In this document: positions 37,152 through 45,283 of the stretch, one piece after another | Layout of the letters: every line of letters begins with the position of its first letter | Position numbering within the stretch: position 1 is the stretch's first letter | Source of the DNA: Xanthomonas hortorum pv. pelargonii | GTDB lineage: Bacteria; Pseudomonadota; Gammaproteobacteria; Xanthomonadales; Xanthomonadaceae | Reading direction: 5' to 3' | Length of the DNA stretch: 64,000 nt | Assembly: GCF_024499015.1 (NCBI RefSeq) | Contig: NZ_CP098604.1 | Location: 5,150,438 to 5,214,437 of the forward strand | Notes under the pieces: model-generated | The model's input: the letters and a program-made list of their open reading frames with translations, nothing else | Databases searched by the model: none | Told to the model about the DNA's origin: nothing | Made by a program: the position numbers and the translations under genes

Positions 37152-38509
37152 ATGGCGAAGCCGACGCTGTTCTTCCTGCACGCCCTCGGGTCCAGCAGTA
37201 ACGAGTGGCCTGGTGTGATCCAGCGATTGGAGGCGCGCTTCGATTGTGTGGCGCTCGATATTCCAGGCTTCGGAGAGGCGCCGCCGCTGCAGCATGTCGA
37301 CACCGCCGCACTGGTTGCCTGGTTCGTCGACGAGGTGATTCGGCGGCAACCGACGTGCTGGCTTGCGATCGGACACAGCATGGGCGGAAAGATCGCCACT
37401 CTGGCAACAGCGCAGGCGCGCGATGGCATGGCCGGGCTTGCCGGCCTGGCAGGCGTGATCCTGGTCGCGGCGTCGCCGTCGGCGCCAGAGCCGATGGATG
37501 AGTCACGCCGACAGACAATGTTGGCTTGGTTCGAAAAGGGCCATCCCACCCGGCAAGAGGCCGAGCAGTTCATCGACGATAACTGTGCGGCGAGGTTGCC
37601 TGCACCTTTGAGGGACGCGGCTGTAAACGACTGCTGCGAACCAGTGCAAAAGCGTGGATCGCCTGGCTTGCGCACGCCAGTCGTGAGGACTACAGCGCGC
37701 AAGCAGGCTACATGCATGTGCCGGCGTTGATCATCGCCGGCAGTGAAGATGGCGACCTCGGCGAAGCCGCGCAGACTGCGCTGAACGCGCCGCATTATCA
37801 CGATGCGCGTGTCGCCGTCGTGGCCGATGCCGCGCACTTGATTCCGTATGAACAACCGCAGCACCTCGCGCAGCTGATCGCAGCGCATGTGGATCGCAGC
37901 GTGGACAAATGCCTGCCCGATGACTTCGTCAGGTTGCTCAATGCAGACAGGGTCGCCCCGCGCATGCGCAAGCTCTTGCTCAGCCGGCATGCGGGCCCGC
38001 CCGCGACTGCGCAAGGTGTGCTGAGCCAACATCAACTGGAACTACTCACCGCAGTCGTTGCGCGTGTATTGGATGGGGCCAGCGATGCGCGCGAGATTGC
38101 ACGGCGGATGGATATCCAGCTTGCCGAAGGCGCGGGCGATGGTTGGCGCCATGCCGCGTTGCCATTCGATCGGCTTGCAGTGCCGCTGGGGCTCGACACG
38201 CTCGACGCGCTGAGCAATGGCTTCGTTGGCTTGCCTGCCGAGATCCAGGACCACTGGCTGCGCGAGGTGTCGCGCTCGACGGCTGGCGATTCCTCGGCAC
38301 ACGGGCTGGATGCAGCGCAGCTGGCGCACTGGTTCGAAGACGTCCGCGCCGAAGCCGCGCGGATCTGGATCAGCCTTCCCGCCACGATGGCGGCATTGGG
38401 ATACGACGGCTTCGCGGTTGGCGGTGCCGGTATCGACAGCGCGGGCTATCAACAGACTGCAGCCGATCAACAGGAAGCCTGGCAGCTTCCTGCCAAGGGC
38501 CTTCGATGA
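37152..38509 (+). CDS. alpha/beta hydrolase fused to a gluconate 2-dehydrogenase subunit 3-like domain, frameshifted
   Basis: The first frame (residues 1-160) is an alpha/beta hydrolase: LFFLHALGSSSNEWPGVIQR, the nucleophile elbow AIGHSMGGK with Ser, and LVAASPSAPEP. At about 37629 one base is missing (a second C in GACCTGCTG would restore the frame). The second frame continues as LLRTSAKAWIAWLAHASRED, contains the catalytic-His region (VVADAAHLIPYEQPQHL), and then a helical domain (LSQHQLELLTAVVARVLDGA, GLPAEIQDHWLREVSRS) resembling the small subunit of GMC-type membrane dehydrogenases. The stop overlaps the GMC gene start by ATGA, supporting that pairing. Confidence 0.7.
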
Positions 38510-39600
38510 GCCCTGGCATCCACGACGCTGCAGTCGATGTGGTGGTGATAGGAAGCGGGGCAGGCGGCGGCCCATTGGCTGCACGGCTCGCGCAGCGAGG
38601 TCTCTCGGTGGTGGTGCTTGAGGCGGGTGCGGCCTTCAGCCCTGCGTCCCATCTACCCGATGAGCTGACCACCGGCATCTACTGGATGGAGGAGCGCCTG
38701 AGCGGCGGGCAGACGCCCACCGCATTTGGCGCCAACAATTCCGGTTCGGGATTGGGCGGTTCGACCCTGCATTGGGGCGCCTTCTGCCCGCGTCCGGACA
38801 AGCGCGATCTGAGCCTGTCGACGCACACCGGGCAGCGCGGCATGGACTGGCCGATCGCGCATGAAGAGCTGCTGTCCTATATCCGCCGCGTCGAGGAGTT
38901 CGTCGGCGTGTCCGGGCCGGCGCACTATCCGTGGGACCCCGAGCGCAGCTACGCCTATCCGCCGGCGCAGCGCAATGCATCGGCCAACGCGATGGAGCGC
39001 GGTTGCCGCACGCTGGGCATCACCGCTACCGATGCGCCTGCCGCATTGGTGACCAGGGCGCATCAGCAGCCGCACCACGGCATGCGCGCGGCCTGCAACA
39101 ACTGCGGCGCCTGTCATCAAGGCTGCAGCAACGGTGCCAAGGTGAGTGTCGATACCACCAGGCTGCCGCTGGCGCGTGCGCACGGTGCCCAATTGCGACC
39201 CGGTTGTCGGGTCATCGATATCGAGCGCGACGCCCGTGGCACGGTCAGCGCGGTGGTCTATCGACAGGATGGACGCGAACTGCGCCAGCGTTGCACAAGC
39301 TTGTTCCTGTGCGCAGGCGGCGTGGAAACACCGCGCTTGCTGCTCAACCTGGGGCTGGCCAACTCCAGCGGCCAGGTGGGGCGCAATTTCATGGCGCATG
39401 TGGCCACCCAGGTGTGGGGGGAGTTCGATGCGGATATGCGCATGAACCGTGGCTACCCCTCGTCGCTGATCACCGAGGACATGCTGCGTCCGCCCAATGC
39501 CGATTTCATCGGCGGCTATCTAGTGCAAAGCCTGGGCGTGCAGCCGATCACCCTGAGGTTCGGCAGGGAATCATTACGTGCGGGGCCGAAATCTCTCTAA
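38506..39600 (+). CDS. GMC-family oxidoreductase, C-terminus lost to inserted DNA
   Basis: MSPGIHDAAVDVVVIGSGAG starts the FAD-binding Rossmann fold. Further FAD contacts are GSGLGGSTLHWGAFCPRP and LFLCAGGVETPRLLLNLGLA; CNNCGACHQGC is a cysteine cluster typical of gluconate/fructose dehydrogenase large subunits. Full members are over 500 residues; here the native sequence stops at about 39553 (VQPITL), after which the frame runs a few codons into foreign DNA and ends. The substrate domain's His-Asn active site is therefore missing and the enzyme is probably dead. The preceding hydrolase/small-subunit gene is its partner. Confidence 0.8.
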   Translation: MSPGIHDAAVDVVVIGSGAGGGPLAARLAQRGLSVVVLEAGAAFSPASHLPDELTTGIYWMEERLSGGQTPTAFGANNSGSGLGGSTLHWGAFCPRPDKRDLSLSTHTGQRGMDWPIAHEELLSYIRRVEEFVGVSGPAHYPWDPERSYAYPPAQRNASANAMERGCRTLGITATDAPAALVTRAHQQPHHGMRAACNNCGACHQGCSNGAKVSVDTTRLPLARAHGAQLRPGCRVIDIERDARGTVSAVVYRQDGRELRQRCTSLFLCAGGVETPRLLLNLGLANSSGQVGRNFMAHVATQVWGEFDADMRMNRGYPSSLITEDMLRPPNADFIGGYLVQSLGVQPITLRFGRESLRAGPKSL

Positions 39601-39688
39601 ACTATTGAATCTAAAGGTCGATCTTTCCGTTTCGGTGTCGGACTCCCCTGGCGACTGGTGACACGACTGTTGGGTTTAACCCGAGTAA

Positions 39689-39801
39689 GGGTTCGGCCGA
39701 CATACGTGCAAAAGTGGCTCACAAGATTGGATTTCGTCCATTTCATCAGTGGGTTAGCGGATTTTTGGGGGGCATTTTTGCACGTATGTCGGCTGAACCC
39801 C
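39689..39801. mobile_element. miniature inverted-repeat element with Tn3-type ends
   Basis: Two arms of about 28 bp face each other (39689-39716 and 39774-39801), matching at all but about three positions; both begin GGGTTC(G/A)GCCGACATACG and continue to GTGCAAAA. The outer GGG end and the GCCGA...CAAAA pattern recall terminal repeats of Tn3-family transposons of the Tn4651 branch (from memory). The unit is about 113 bp with no coding content. No matching 5-bp target duplication was found. Confidence 0.6.
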
Positions 39802-40046
39802 GTATTGCCATCAGCATGGACGGCAAGGGCTGCTGGCGCGACAACGTATTCATCGAGCGGCTGTGGAAGTCGGTCAAATACGAGGAGGTCTACCTGCGCG
39901 CCTACTACAGCGTCAGCCACGCGAAGGCATCGATCGGCCGTTACCTGAGCTTCTATAACCAGCGCAGGCCACACACCGCGCTTGATCGGCTGACCCCCGA
40001 TCAGGTCTACTTCAACCAGATGCTGTCCTTGCCCAAGGCAGCTTGA
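39802..40046 (+). pseudogene. C-terminal fragment of an IS3-family transposase (OrfB)
   Basis: About 80 residues: AISMDGKGCWRDNVFIERLW, KSVKYEEVYLRAYYSVSHAK and FYNQRRPHTALDRLTPDQVY are the end of the rve integrase domain of IS3-group transposases, including the final catalytic Glu region. The upstream two thirds of the transposase are missing, cut at the inverted-repeat element. Confidence 0.85.
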
Positions 40047-40227
40047 ACCCGCAGGCGATCCACTTATCCAGCACGGCTACGCTGTTTAAATGAATGGAGC
40101 CACCTCTCTGCACCTCTCCAGCAAGACGCCCTGATGGCTGCCGTGCGCACTCAATTGCTGGACCAGAAGCGCTGCATGAACCGTCCAACTTCTGGGGGTC
40201 ATTTCAATCCCGGGCGGTTCACTACCG
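40047..40227. mobile_element. insertion-sequence end debris
   Basis: Non-coding. Read on the minus strand from 40221 it begins TGAACCGCCCGGGATT and continues through CCCCCAGAAGTTGGAC (to 40183), a typical end of IS3-family elements. It abuts the stop of effector gene 1. Confidence 0.6.
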
Positions 40228-41019
40228 TTATTCTTCAGACCGAGAATAGTTGTTAAGATGAACATCGGTATGACCGCTTGAAAGCGCTGTTGCGTAGTAA
40301 TCCTCAAATGATCGGTATGCTGGCACGATTCCGCCGCCGTAGTCGTATGCGGCGTACCACATCAACGGATTTCCGTAGCCTAGTGATTCGATGACAGGTT
40401 GAGCCTCTGTAAAATATTTGACCATGTCTTCGATAGTTCCATACTCTACTCTTTCGGCGTTATAAGCCGCTCGCCGCTGACCTATTCGCCCCTGCTGGAA
40501 ACCGGATCTGATCTCCGCAATTTCATTGGCCCGGCTCAGGTTGGAGAGTTCAACCAATAATATATTGAGAGATTGATAGTGGCTCCCTTGAACGTTGCTG
40601 GCTGTTGTCTCTGTCAAGGCAATAGTCCGAGTTCCCGGTCGTGTTGCGGCATGCCCAAAGGACTGGCCGATCTCACTGTCTGGCACGATCCTTATCGTGA
40701 CACCACCTTCGCCTGCAACTGCGTTCATTCTTTTCCTGAACGTGCTTGATGCCTTGTAAATTTCTCCTGCCATCGTCAGCAAATGGTCGATGCGCGGATC
40801 TTCGTGAGGATTTCTTACTTGCGCAATAACATTGCGCCAGCTGGCTCCGTGAACGTTTGAGTTCCGTTGCAACGAAGATCTACGCTGCAGGCCATCTAGT
40901 GCTCCACTTGATGCCTGATTCTCACCTCGAGCACGCGTCGGAGTAGAAGCATTGGACGTATTTTCACTTGAGGCAGGTGAATTTGACGGTCTGCCTTGTG
41001 TTGATATGCAAATGCCCAT
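40228..41019 (-). CDS. putative type III effector 1 (N-myristoylation motif, family not identified)
   Basis: 263 residues. MGICISTQGRPSNSPASSEN has Gly2 and Cys4/Ser6, a eukaryotic N-myristoylation/palmitoylation signal, followed by a Ser/Thr/Asn-rich disordered leader of about 60 residues as in many type III effectors. The C-terminal domain (NILLVELSNLSRANEIAEIR, AERVEYGTIEDMVKYF) is related to that of effector 2 at 41.2-42.2 kb (FELSNAS, IERVEYNS). GC content is clearly lower than in the core genes. A TATAAT-like -10 lies upstream, but no PIP box; the upstream DNA is a transposase relic. No catalytic motif is recognised. Confidence 0.65.
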   Translation of the reverse strand: MGICISTQGRPSNSPASSENTSNASTPTRARGENQASSGALDGLQRRSSLQRNSNVHGASWRNVIAQVRNPHEDPRIDHLLTMAGEIYKASSTFRKRMNAVAGEGGVTIRIVPDSEIGQSFGHAATRPGTRTIALTETTASNVQGSHYQSLNILLVELSNLSRANEIAEIRSGFQQGRIGQRRAAYNAERVEYGTIEDMVKYFTEAQPVIESLGYGNPLMWYAAYDYGGGIVPAYRSFEDYYATALSSGHTDVHLNNYSRSEE

Positions 41020-41112
41020 TGCCTATTTCACCTAACTTTTAATTATACTACACTCGATGTTAGCTAAGAACTTTCACGGATTCCTGCCACACCTCTCGTA
41101 CGTCATGCTTTC

Positions 41113-41225
41113 CGGAGACCGGGTAGCTTTGTGCCACGGGTGTCTCTATGGATGATCTCAAGTTGGATATCAGAGGTGTTGGCCAACAGGTCATCCAGGA
41201 TGTAGATGCCCTTATGTACGCTGAC
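41113..41225 (-). pseudogene. tnpA: relic of a Tn3-family transposase
   Basis: On the minus strand GIYILDDLLANTSDIQLEII matches GIYILDGLLANTSDIQPEIV in the full TnpA encoded at 50.5 kb, and DNA similarity continues through GACACCCGTGGCACAAAGCT. About 110 bp remain. It separates the two effector genes, showing that a Tn3-type element once lay here. Confidence 0.8.
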
Positions 41226-41247
41226 CCAGCATCGAGGATGCAAGAGA

Positions 41248-42245
41248 TCACATATTTCGTTTTGCGTACTGTTGCTCATACCAACCCAAATGACCAGTAG
41301 CCAACGAATTTGCCACTGCCTCGTCCTCCGACCGGGTGCTAGGCTCGATGTGTCCTTGGGCTGTAACCATGCAATGCCATGCGTAGGGGTTGTCGAGACC
41401 AACCCGACGCAGCGTTTCGTGCGCTTCCATATAATAAGCCTGAACGTTGCGGGTGGAATTGTATTCAACTCTTTCAATGCTTTCCGCGAGTTCGCGGGGA
41501 AAGCTGGGCGATGGCTGCATTGCGCTCGCATTCTTTGAATGCGAGGTCTAGCGAAGCGTTGCTCAATTCAAAGGCAAGAACGCCCATTGCAGTGGTGGGG
41601 TCGCGCGCCATCATCTCTCCCAACACCACCTCCCTCTGTTGCGGATTGAAGTGCGCTGTGGCTACTTCGGGATCAATGCGAATCCCTACCATGCCTTCCT
41701 TCTGGATAGTCGCCATGGTCTGACGGAACGTTGGAGAATCCGCGAATATCAGGAAAAGATGCGTGATAGCCTGCGCTAGCCGCGGGTCCCTTCCCGTCGT
41801 GCTGCAAGGTGGTGGTGGTGAGGTTCGCCCACTCTTGCGCCCGCTTTTGGAGTGCTTGATGGTGCGAAGAAGCTGTGCCAGTGGGATAAGGGTTCCAGGC
41901 GGGAGGAGCCCACATATCGGCAGGAGCGATCGGATACTCGCCGGTCGATACGCCCTGCCACTCATGGGCTGAGTCATGCAAGTTGCCCTGGTATTCTGAC
42001 CAACCGCTAAAACCTTCCTGGCCGGACCATCCTGCCCCTTGCCGACTGGGTGAGCCCTGCGGTTCAGGAGAAGCCGCGCGACGCGGCGGGGAAGGCAAAG
42101 CGTCGCGCAGTGCATTGGTCGAGGAGGAAGACGAGTCCCTGCGCGATGGCGACGACGACTCGGATGGCGTGGCCTGCTCTGTAGTACGGGTTGTATAACG
42201 CGCAGGTGACCCTGCCACGCTCGGCTTTGAATTGCATAGACCCAT
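41248..42245 (-). CDS. putative type III effector 2, HrpX-type promoter, two frameshifts
   Basis: Start ATG at 42245 with GGAGA just upstream. MGLCNSKPSVAGSPARYTTR carries the myristoylation motif (Gly2, Cys4); its start recalls XopE/XopAI-class effectors from memory. A long disordered Ser/Pro leader follows. The frame shifts near 41785 (extra G; continues DPRLAQAITHLFLIFADSPT) and again near 41495 (extra C in a C run; continues RELAESIERVEYNSTRNVQA), ending at 41248. The C-terminal domain resembles effector 1. A perfect PIP box and -10 motif precede it. It is either a pseudogene or, since both shifts are in homopolymers, an intact effector misread. Confidence 0.65.
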
Positions 42246-42274
42246 GTCGATCTCCTGCAGTGACTGTAGAAGCA

Positions 42275-42335
42275 AGTTTGGCGGGGAGCGCTCCGCTTCG
42301 CTTCGCCTCACCGAAGGCATGGTTGGGACGGCGAA
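42275..42335 (-). promoter_or_regulatory. PIP box and -10 motif (HrpX regulon) of effector 2
   Basis: Read on the minus strand: TTCGC (42335-42331), exactly 15 nt, TTCGG (42315-42311), which fits TTCGB-N15-TTCGB. Thirty nt further is CAAACT (42280-42275), fitting YANNNT. The start codon is about 30 nt downstream. This is the Xanthomonas HrpX promoter layout. Confidence 0.85.
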
Positions 42336-42376
42336 GCATTGACGCGGGGATTCCCGAGCCTTCGCCAAGCGGCTGA

Positions 42377-43432
42377 TCATCTGCCTGCCGGCATTGCACC
42401 GGCTGAGATGGCGTTTTCGGGTTCGCCAACGGAGTGCACTGGCCGCAGCCGCGCCAGGAGTTGTTCCAACGTGCTCAGGCGCACCGTGGCCCGCAAGGTG
42501 TCCGCCTCGGCGTGTTCCCGGCGCTGGCGCTCTTCGACCAGCTCGGCCCGCGCCGCAGCCAGTTCGGCGCGCACGCATTCCAGCGCTTGGACATCTTGGG
42601 TCCAGCGCACCTGCAGGGCTTGGTGCTCGGCGGCCGTCAGGCGCAGCGCGTCGCGCTCGCGTTGCTGGGCATCGGTCCGCTGGCGTGCCTGCGCCAGTTC
42701 CCGCTCCAGGCGGGTATGGCGTTCCAGCCACTGGCCATTGTCGCGGTTGAGCTGCATCAGATCGTGGTTCTTGGCGGTCAAGGCCTCGTTGGCCCGCCGC
42801 AGGGCGACCTGCAACTCCTGCACTTGATGCGCGTGCCGGCGCTGCTCCTGCTCGCGCTGGTCTCGGACGGAGGTCCGGTAGTGCTCAAGGGCTTCCCTGG
42901 CATGCTCGTGCTTCTGCTCCAGCGACTGGGCATGACGTTCGTGCTCCGCCAATCGCGCCGTGAGGCCTGCGATCCGCTCAGCCAGTTGGGCCAGTTCGGT
43001 GGTGCGGCTGGCCACCTCGCCCCTGGCGGCGTCGCCCGCCTCGCGTTCGGCCTGCAGTGCTATCTCTGTGCGTTGCAGTTGCGTCCTGAGTGAGTCAGCC
43101 TCGTGACAGGCCTGCTCCAGCGCTTGGGTGCGCTCCTGCAACTGCGCCTGGAAACGCGCCTGCGCCTGCGCCACGACCGTGTCGGCCTCGGCGTGCAACC
43201 GCTCGGCCAGGCGGCTGACCAGATCCTGCAGCGCGTCGCCGATGGCGACCTTGGCGCCGGGGCGCTGCCCGTCCTCGTCGTCCAACTCCCTCAGATAACG
43301 GTGGATGGTGGTCTTGGACCCCGTGTTGCCGAGCGCCACCCGGACCGCGTCCACGGACGGATGCGTGCCCGTTGCGCGCAGGCTATCGCGGGCGCGTTGC
43401 ACATCGCTTTTGTACAACCCGGACCTTGCCAT
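42377..43432 (-). CDS. KfrA-like DNA-binding coiled-coil protein (TnpT candidate)
   Basis: 351 residues. The N-terminal 65 residues (MARSGLYKSDVQRARDSLRA, VRVALGNTGSKTTIHRYLRE) are the KfrA N-terminal winged-helix type DNA-binding domain. Almost all the rest is a long coiled coil (QARFQAQLQERTQALEQACH and similar heptads). TnpT of Tn4651-type transposons has this architecture and assists the TnpS recombinase at the resolution site. Its promoter region holds three ACGTATT repeats and, just beyond, a perfect palindrome. Confidence 0.8.
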   Translation of the reverse strand: MARSGLYKSDVQRARDSLRATGTHPSVDAVRVALGNTGSKTTIHRYLRELDDEDGQRPGAKVAIGDALQDLVSRLAERLHAEADTVVAQAQARFQAQLQERTQALEQACHEADSLRTQLQRTEIALQAEREAGDAARGEVASRTTELAQLAERIAGLTARLAEHERHAQSLEQKHEHAREALEHYRTSVRDQREQEQRRHAHQVQELQVALRRANEALTAKNHDLMQLNRDNGQWLERHTRLERELAQARQRTDAQQRERDALRLTAAEHQALQVRWTQDVQALECVRAELAAARAELVEERQRREHAEADTLRATVRLSTLEQLLARLRPVHSVGEPENAISAGAMPAGR

Positions 43433-43442
43433 CCGTTACTCC

Positions 43443-43481
43443 ACGTATTTCGTAACGTATTACATACCACGTATTTGCGTA
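43443..43481. promoter_or_regulatory. three ACGTATT-type repeats upstream of the tnpT-like gene
   Basis: ACGTATTTCGTA (43443-43454), ACGTATTACATA (43455-43466) and ACGTATTTGCGTA (43469-43481) are direct repeats directly in front of the KfrA-like gene. They are probable binding sites of that protein (autoregulation or recombination accessory sites). Confidence 0.6.
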
Positions 43482-43520
43482 CTACTCAACGTGTTAGACG
43501 GACCAGCTGCGGGCCGTGAT

Positions 43521-43555
43521 CTCACGCGGGATAATCTGGAATTATCCCGCGTGAG
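43521..43555. other. perfect 15-bp inverted repeat, candidate core resolution site
   Basis: CTCACGCGGGATAAT (43521-43535), spacer CTGGA, ATTATCCCGCGTGAG (43541-43555): perfect arms with a 5-bp spacer, the size expected for a tyrosine recombinase core site. It lies between the divergent tnpT-like gene and the gajA-to-tnpA block. Confidence 0.75.
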
Positions 43556-43702
43556 ACGGATTCTGCGCCTTTCCAGCCGTCCAAACAGTACGAAACCGCC
43601 CAAAGCCGACGATCGCTGGGTAGTATGGCCCAGAGCGGAAAGGACGCCAGTCGGGTATGGGCAGGTCCGCCGCCGAGCTCGTTGGCCATCAAAGGACTGT
43701 GC

Positions 43703-45283
43703 ATGCCGATCGAACGCATCGTCATCGACAACTTCAAGTCGTTTCGCCATCTGGACCTTCCCCTCAACGCCCACATGAACTTGGTGGTGGGCGACAACGA
43801 GGTTGGCAAGTCCACCCTGCTGGAGGCCCTCCACGCGGTGGTCACCGGCCAGCTGCATGGGCGCAATCTCGCCTACGAGCTCACGCCTTACCTGTTCCAT
43901 CAGCCGACGGTGCAGGAGTATTCGGCGGCGCTTGCAGCAGGCACGCCAGCCTCGCCGCCACGGATCTCTATCGAAGCGTACCTGGGAGGCGACGCCGCGC
44001 TGGCGTCGCTGCGAGGCACCAACAACTCGCTGCGTCTGGCTACCGCCGGCATCCGGCTGCTGGTCGAGCTCAACGACGACTACCGCGAGGAGTTCAACGC
44101 CTACCTGCAACAGCACCAGGGCGCGGCCAGCCTGCCGGTGGAGTACTACACGGTGCGCTGGTATTCCTTCGCCAACAATGGCGTCACCGCCCGCAGTATT
44201 CCGTTCGACTCGACCATCATCGACACGCACGGCATCAAGACCTTGTCCGGTGCTGATCGCTATATCGCCGGCATCATCGAGCAGGCATTGACGCCTGCGC
44301 AACGTGTCTCGCTGTCGCTGAGCTTCCGCCGCATGCGGCAGAGTTTTTCCGAAGAAGCGGACGTGGCGGCAATCAATGCGTACCTCACCGAGCACACCGG
44401 GGACATCAGCCACCGGGCGCTGACGGTGGGTGTGGACACATCGCCGCGCTCAACGTGGGAAACCAGCTTGTCACCTTACCTGGATGAGCTCCCGTTCACC
44501 CAGGCCGGCAAGGGCGAGCAAAGCGCGGTGAAGATGAAGCTGGCGATGCACGCGGCCGGCGCGGCCGACGTGCTTCTGATCGAGGAGCCGGAGAACCATC
44601 TGTCCTATTCCAGCATGACCCAGCTGATCGACAAGATTGCGGCCCTCTCCACCGCACAGCAGGTAATCATCGCCACCCATAGCAGCTTTGTGTTGAACAA
44701 GCTGGGCGTGGACAACGTCATCCTGTTCAGTGCGCAGGGCCAGATGAAGCTGGACCAGCTGCCGAGCGATACGCACGACTATTTCATGAAGCTGCCTGGT
44801 CACGACACGCTGCGGCTGATACTGGCCAAACAGGCGATCCTGGTGGAAGGGCCATCTGATGAGCTGATTGTGCAGCGTGCTTACAGCGACCACCACGGTG
44901 TGGCGCCGATGGCCCATGGCGTGGACATCATCTCGGTAAAATCGCTGGCATTCAAACGCTTCTTGCAGATTGCGGATCGGCTGAAAATTCAGGCCAAGGT
45001 GATCACCGACAACGATGGCGACATCGCCGTTGTGCAGGAACGCTATGCCGAGCAGCTCACCGCGATCTACTACGATTCCGACGAAAGTGCACCATCGCTG
45101 GAAGAGCAGCTGATCAAAGCCAATTCGCTGGCTGAGCTCAACACCGTGCTGGGCAAGACCTTCGCCGATGAGGTGGCGTTGCTCAAGTACATGAAAGGTC
45201 ACAAGACCGATACGGCCCTGGCGATCTTCAACAGCCGGCACTCGATCAGGTTCCCGGACTATGTCCAGCGTGCCATCACCTAA
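43703..45283 (+). CDS. gajA: Gabija protein GajA, OLD-family ATPase-TOPRIM nuclease
   Basis: 526 residues from MPIERIVIDNFKSFRHLDLP; AAAGGA lies upstream of the ATG. The N-terminal ABC-type ATPase has Walker A GDNEVGKSTLLEAL (Lys36), the signature region QAGKGEQSAVKMKLAM, Walker B VLLIEEPENHLS near residue 290 and the H-loop ATHSSF near 322. A TOPRIM nuclease domain follows with ILVEGPSDELIV near 378 and the acidic motif ITDNDGD near 435. Class 2 OLD proteins paired with a UvrD-like helicase constitute Gabija, which cuts phage DNA when nucleotides are depleted. The gene overlaps gajB by 23 nt. Confidence 0.85.
   Translation: MPIERIVIDNFKSFRHLDLPLNAHMNLVVGDNEVGKSTLLEALHAVVTGQLHGRNLAYELTPYLFHQPTVQEYSAALAAGTPASPPRISIEAYLGGDAALASLRGTNNSLRLATAGIRLLVELNDDYREEFNAYLQQHQGAASLPVEYYTVRWYSFANNGVTARSIPFDSTIIDTHGIKTLSGADRYIAGIIEQALTPAQRVSLSLSFRRMRQSFSEEADVAAINAYLTEHTGDISHRALTVGVDTSPRSTWETSLSPYLDELPFTQAGKGEQSAVKMKLAMHAAGAADVLLIEEPENHLSYSSMTQLIDKIAALSTAQQVIIATHSSFVLNKLGVDNVILFSAQGQMKLDQLPSDTHDYFMKLPGHDTLRLILAKQAILVEGPSDELIVQRAYSDHHGVAPMAHGVDIISVKSLAFKRFLQIADRLKIQAKVITDNDGDIAVVQERYAEQLTAIYYDSDESAPSLEEQLIKANSLAELNTVLGKTFADEVALLKYMKGHKTDTALAIFNSRHSIRFPDYVQRAIT

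Noticed and set aside
41020..41100. PIP box upstream of effector gene 1
   Set aside because: No TTCGB-N15-TTCGB pair was found on the minus strand there; only a TATAAT-like -10 is visible.
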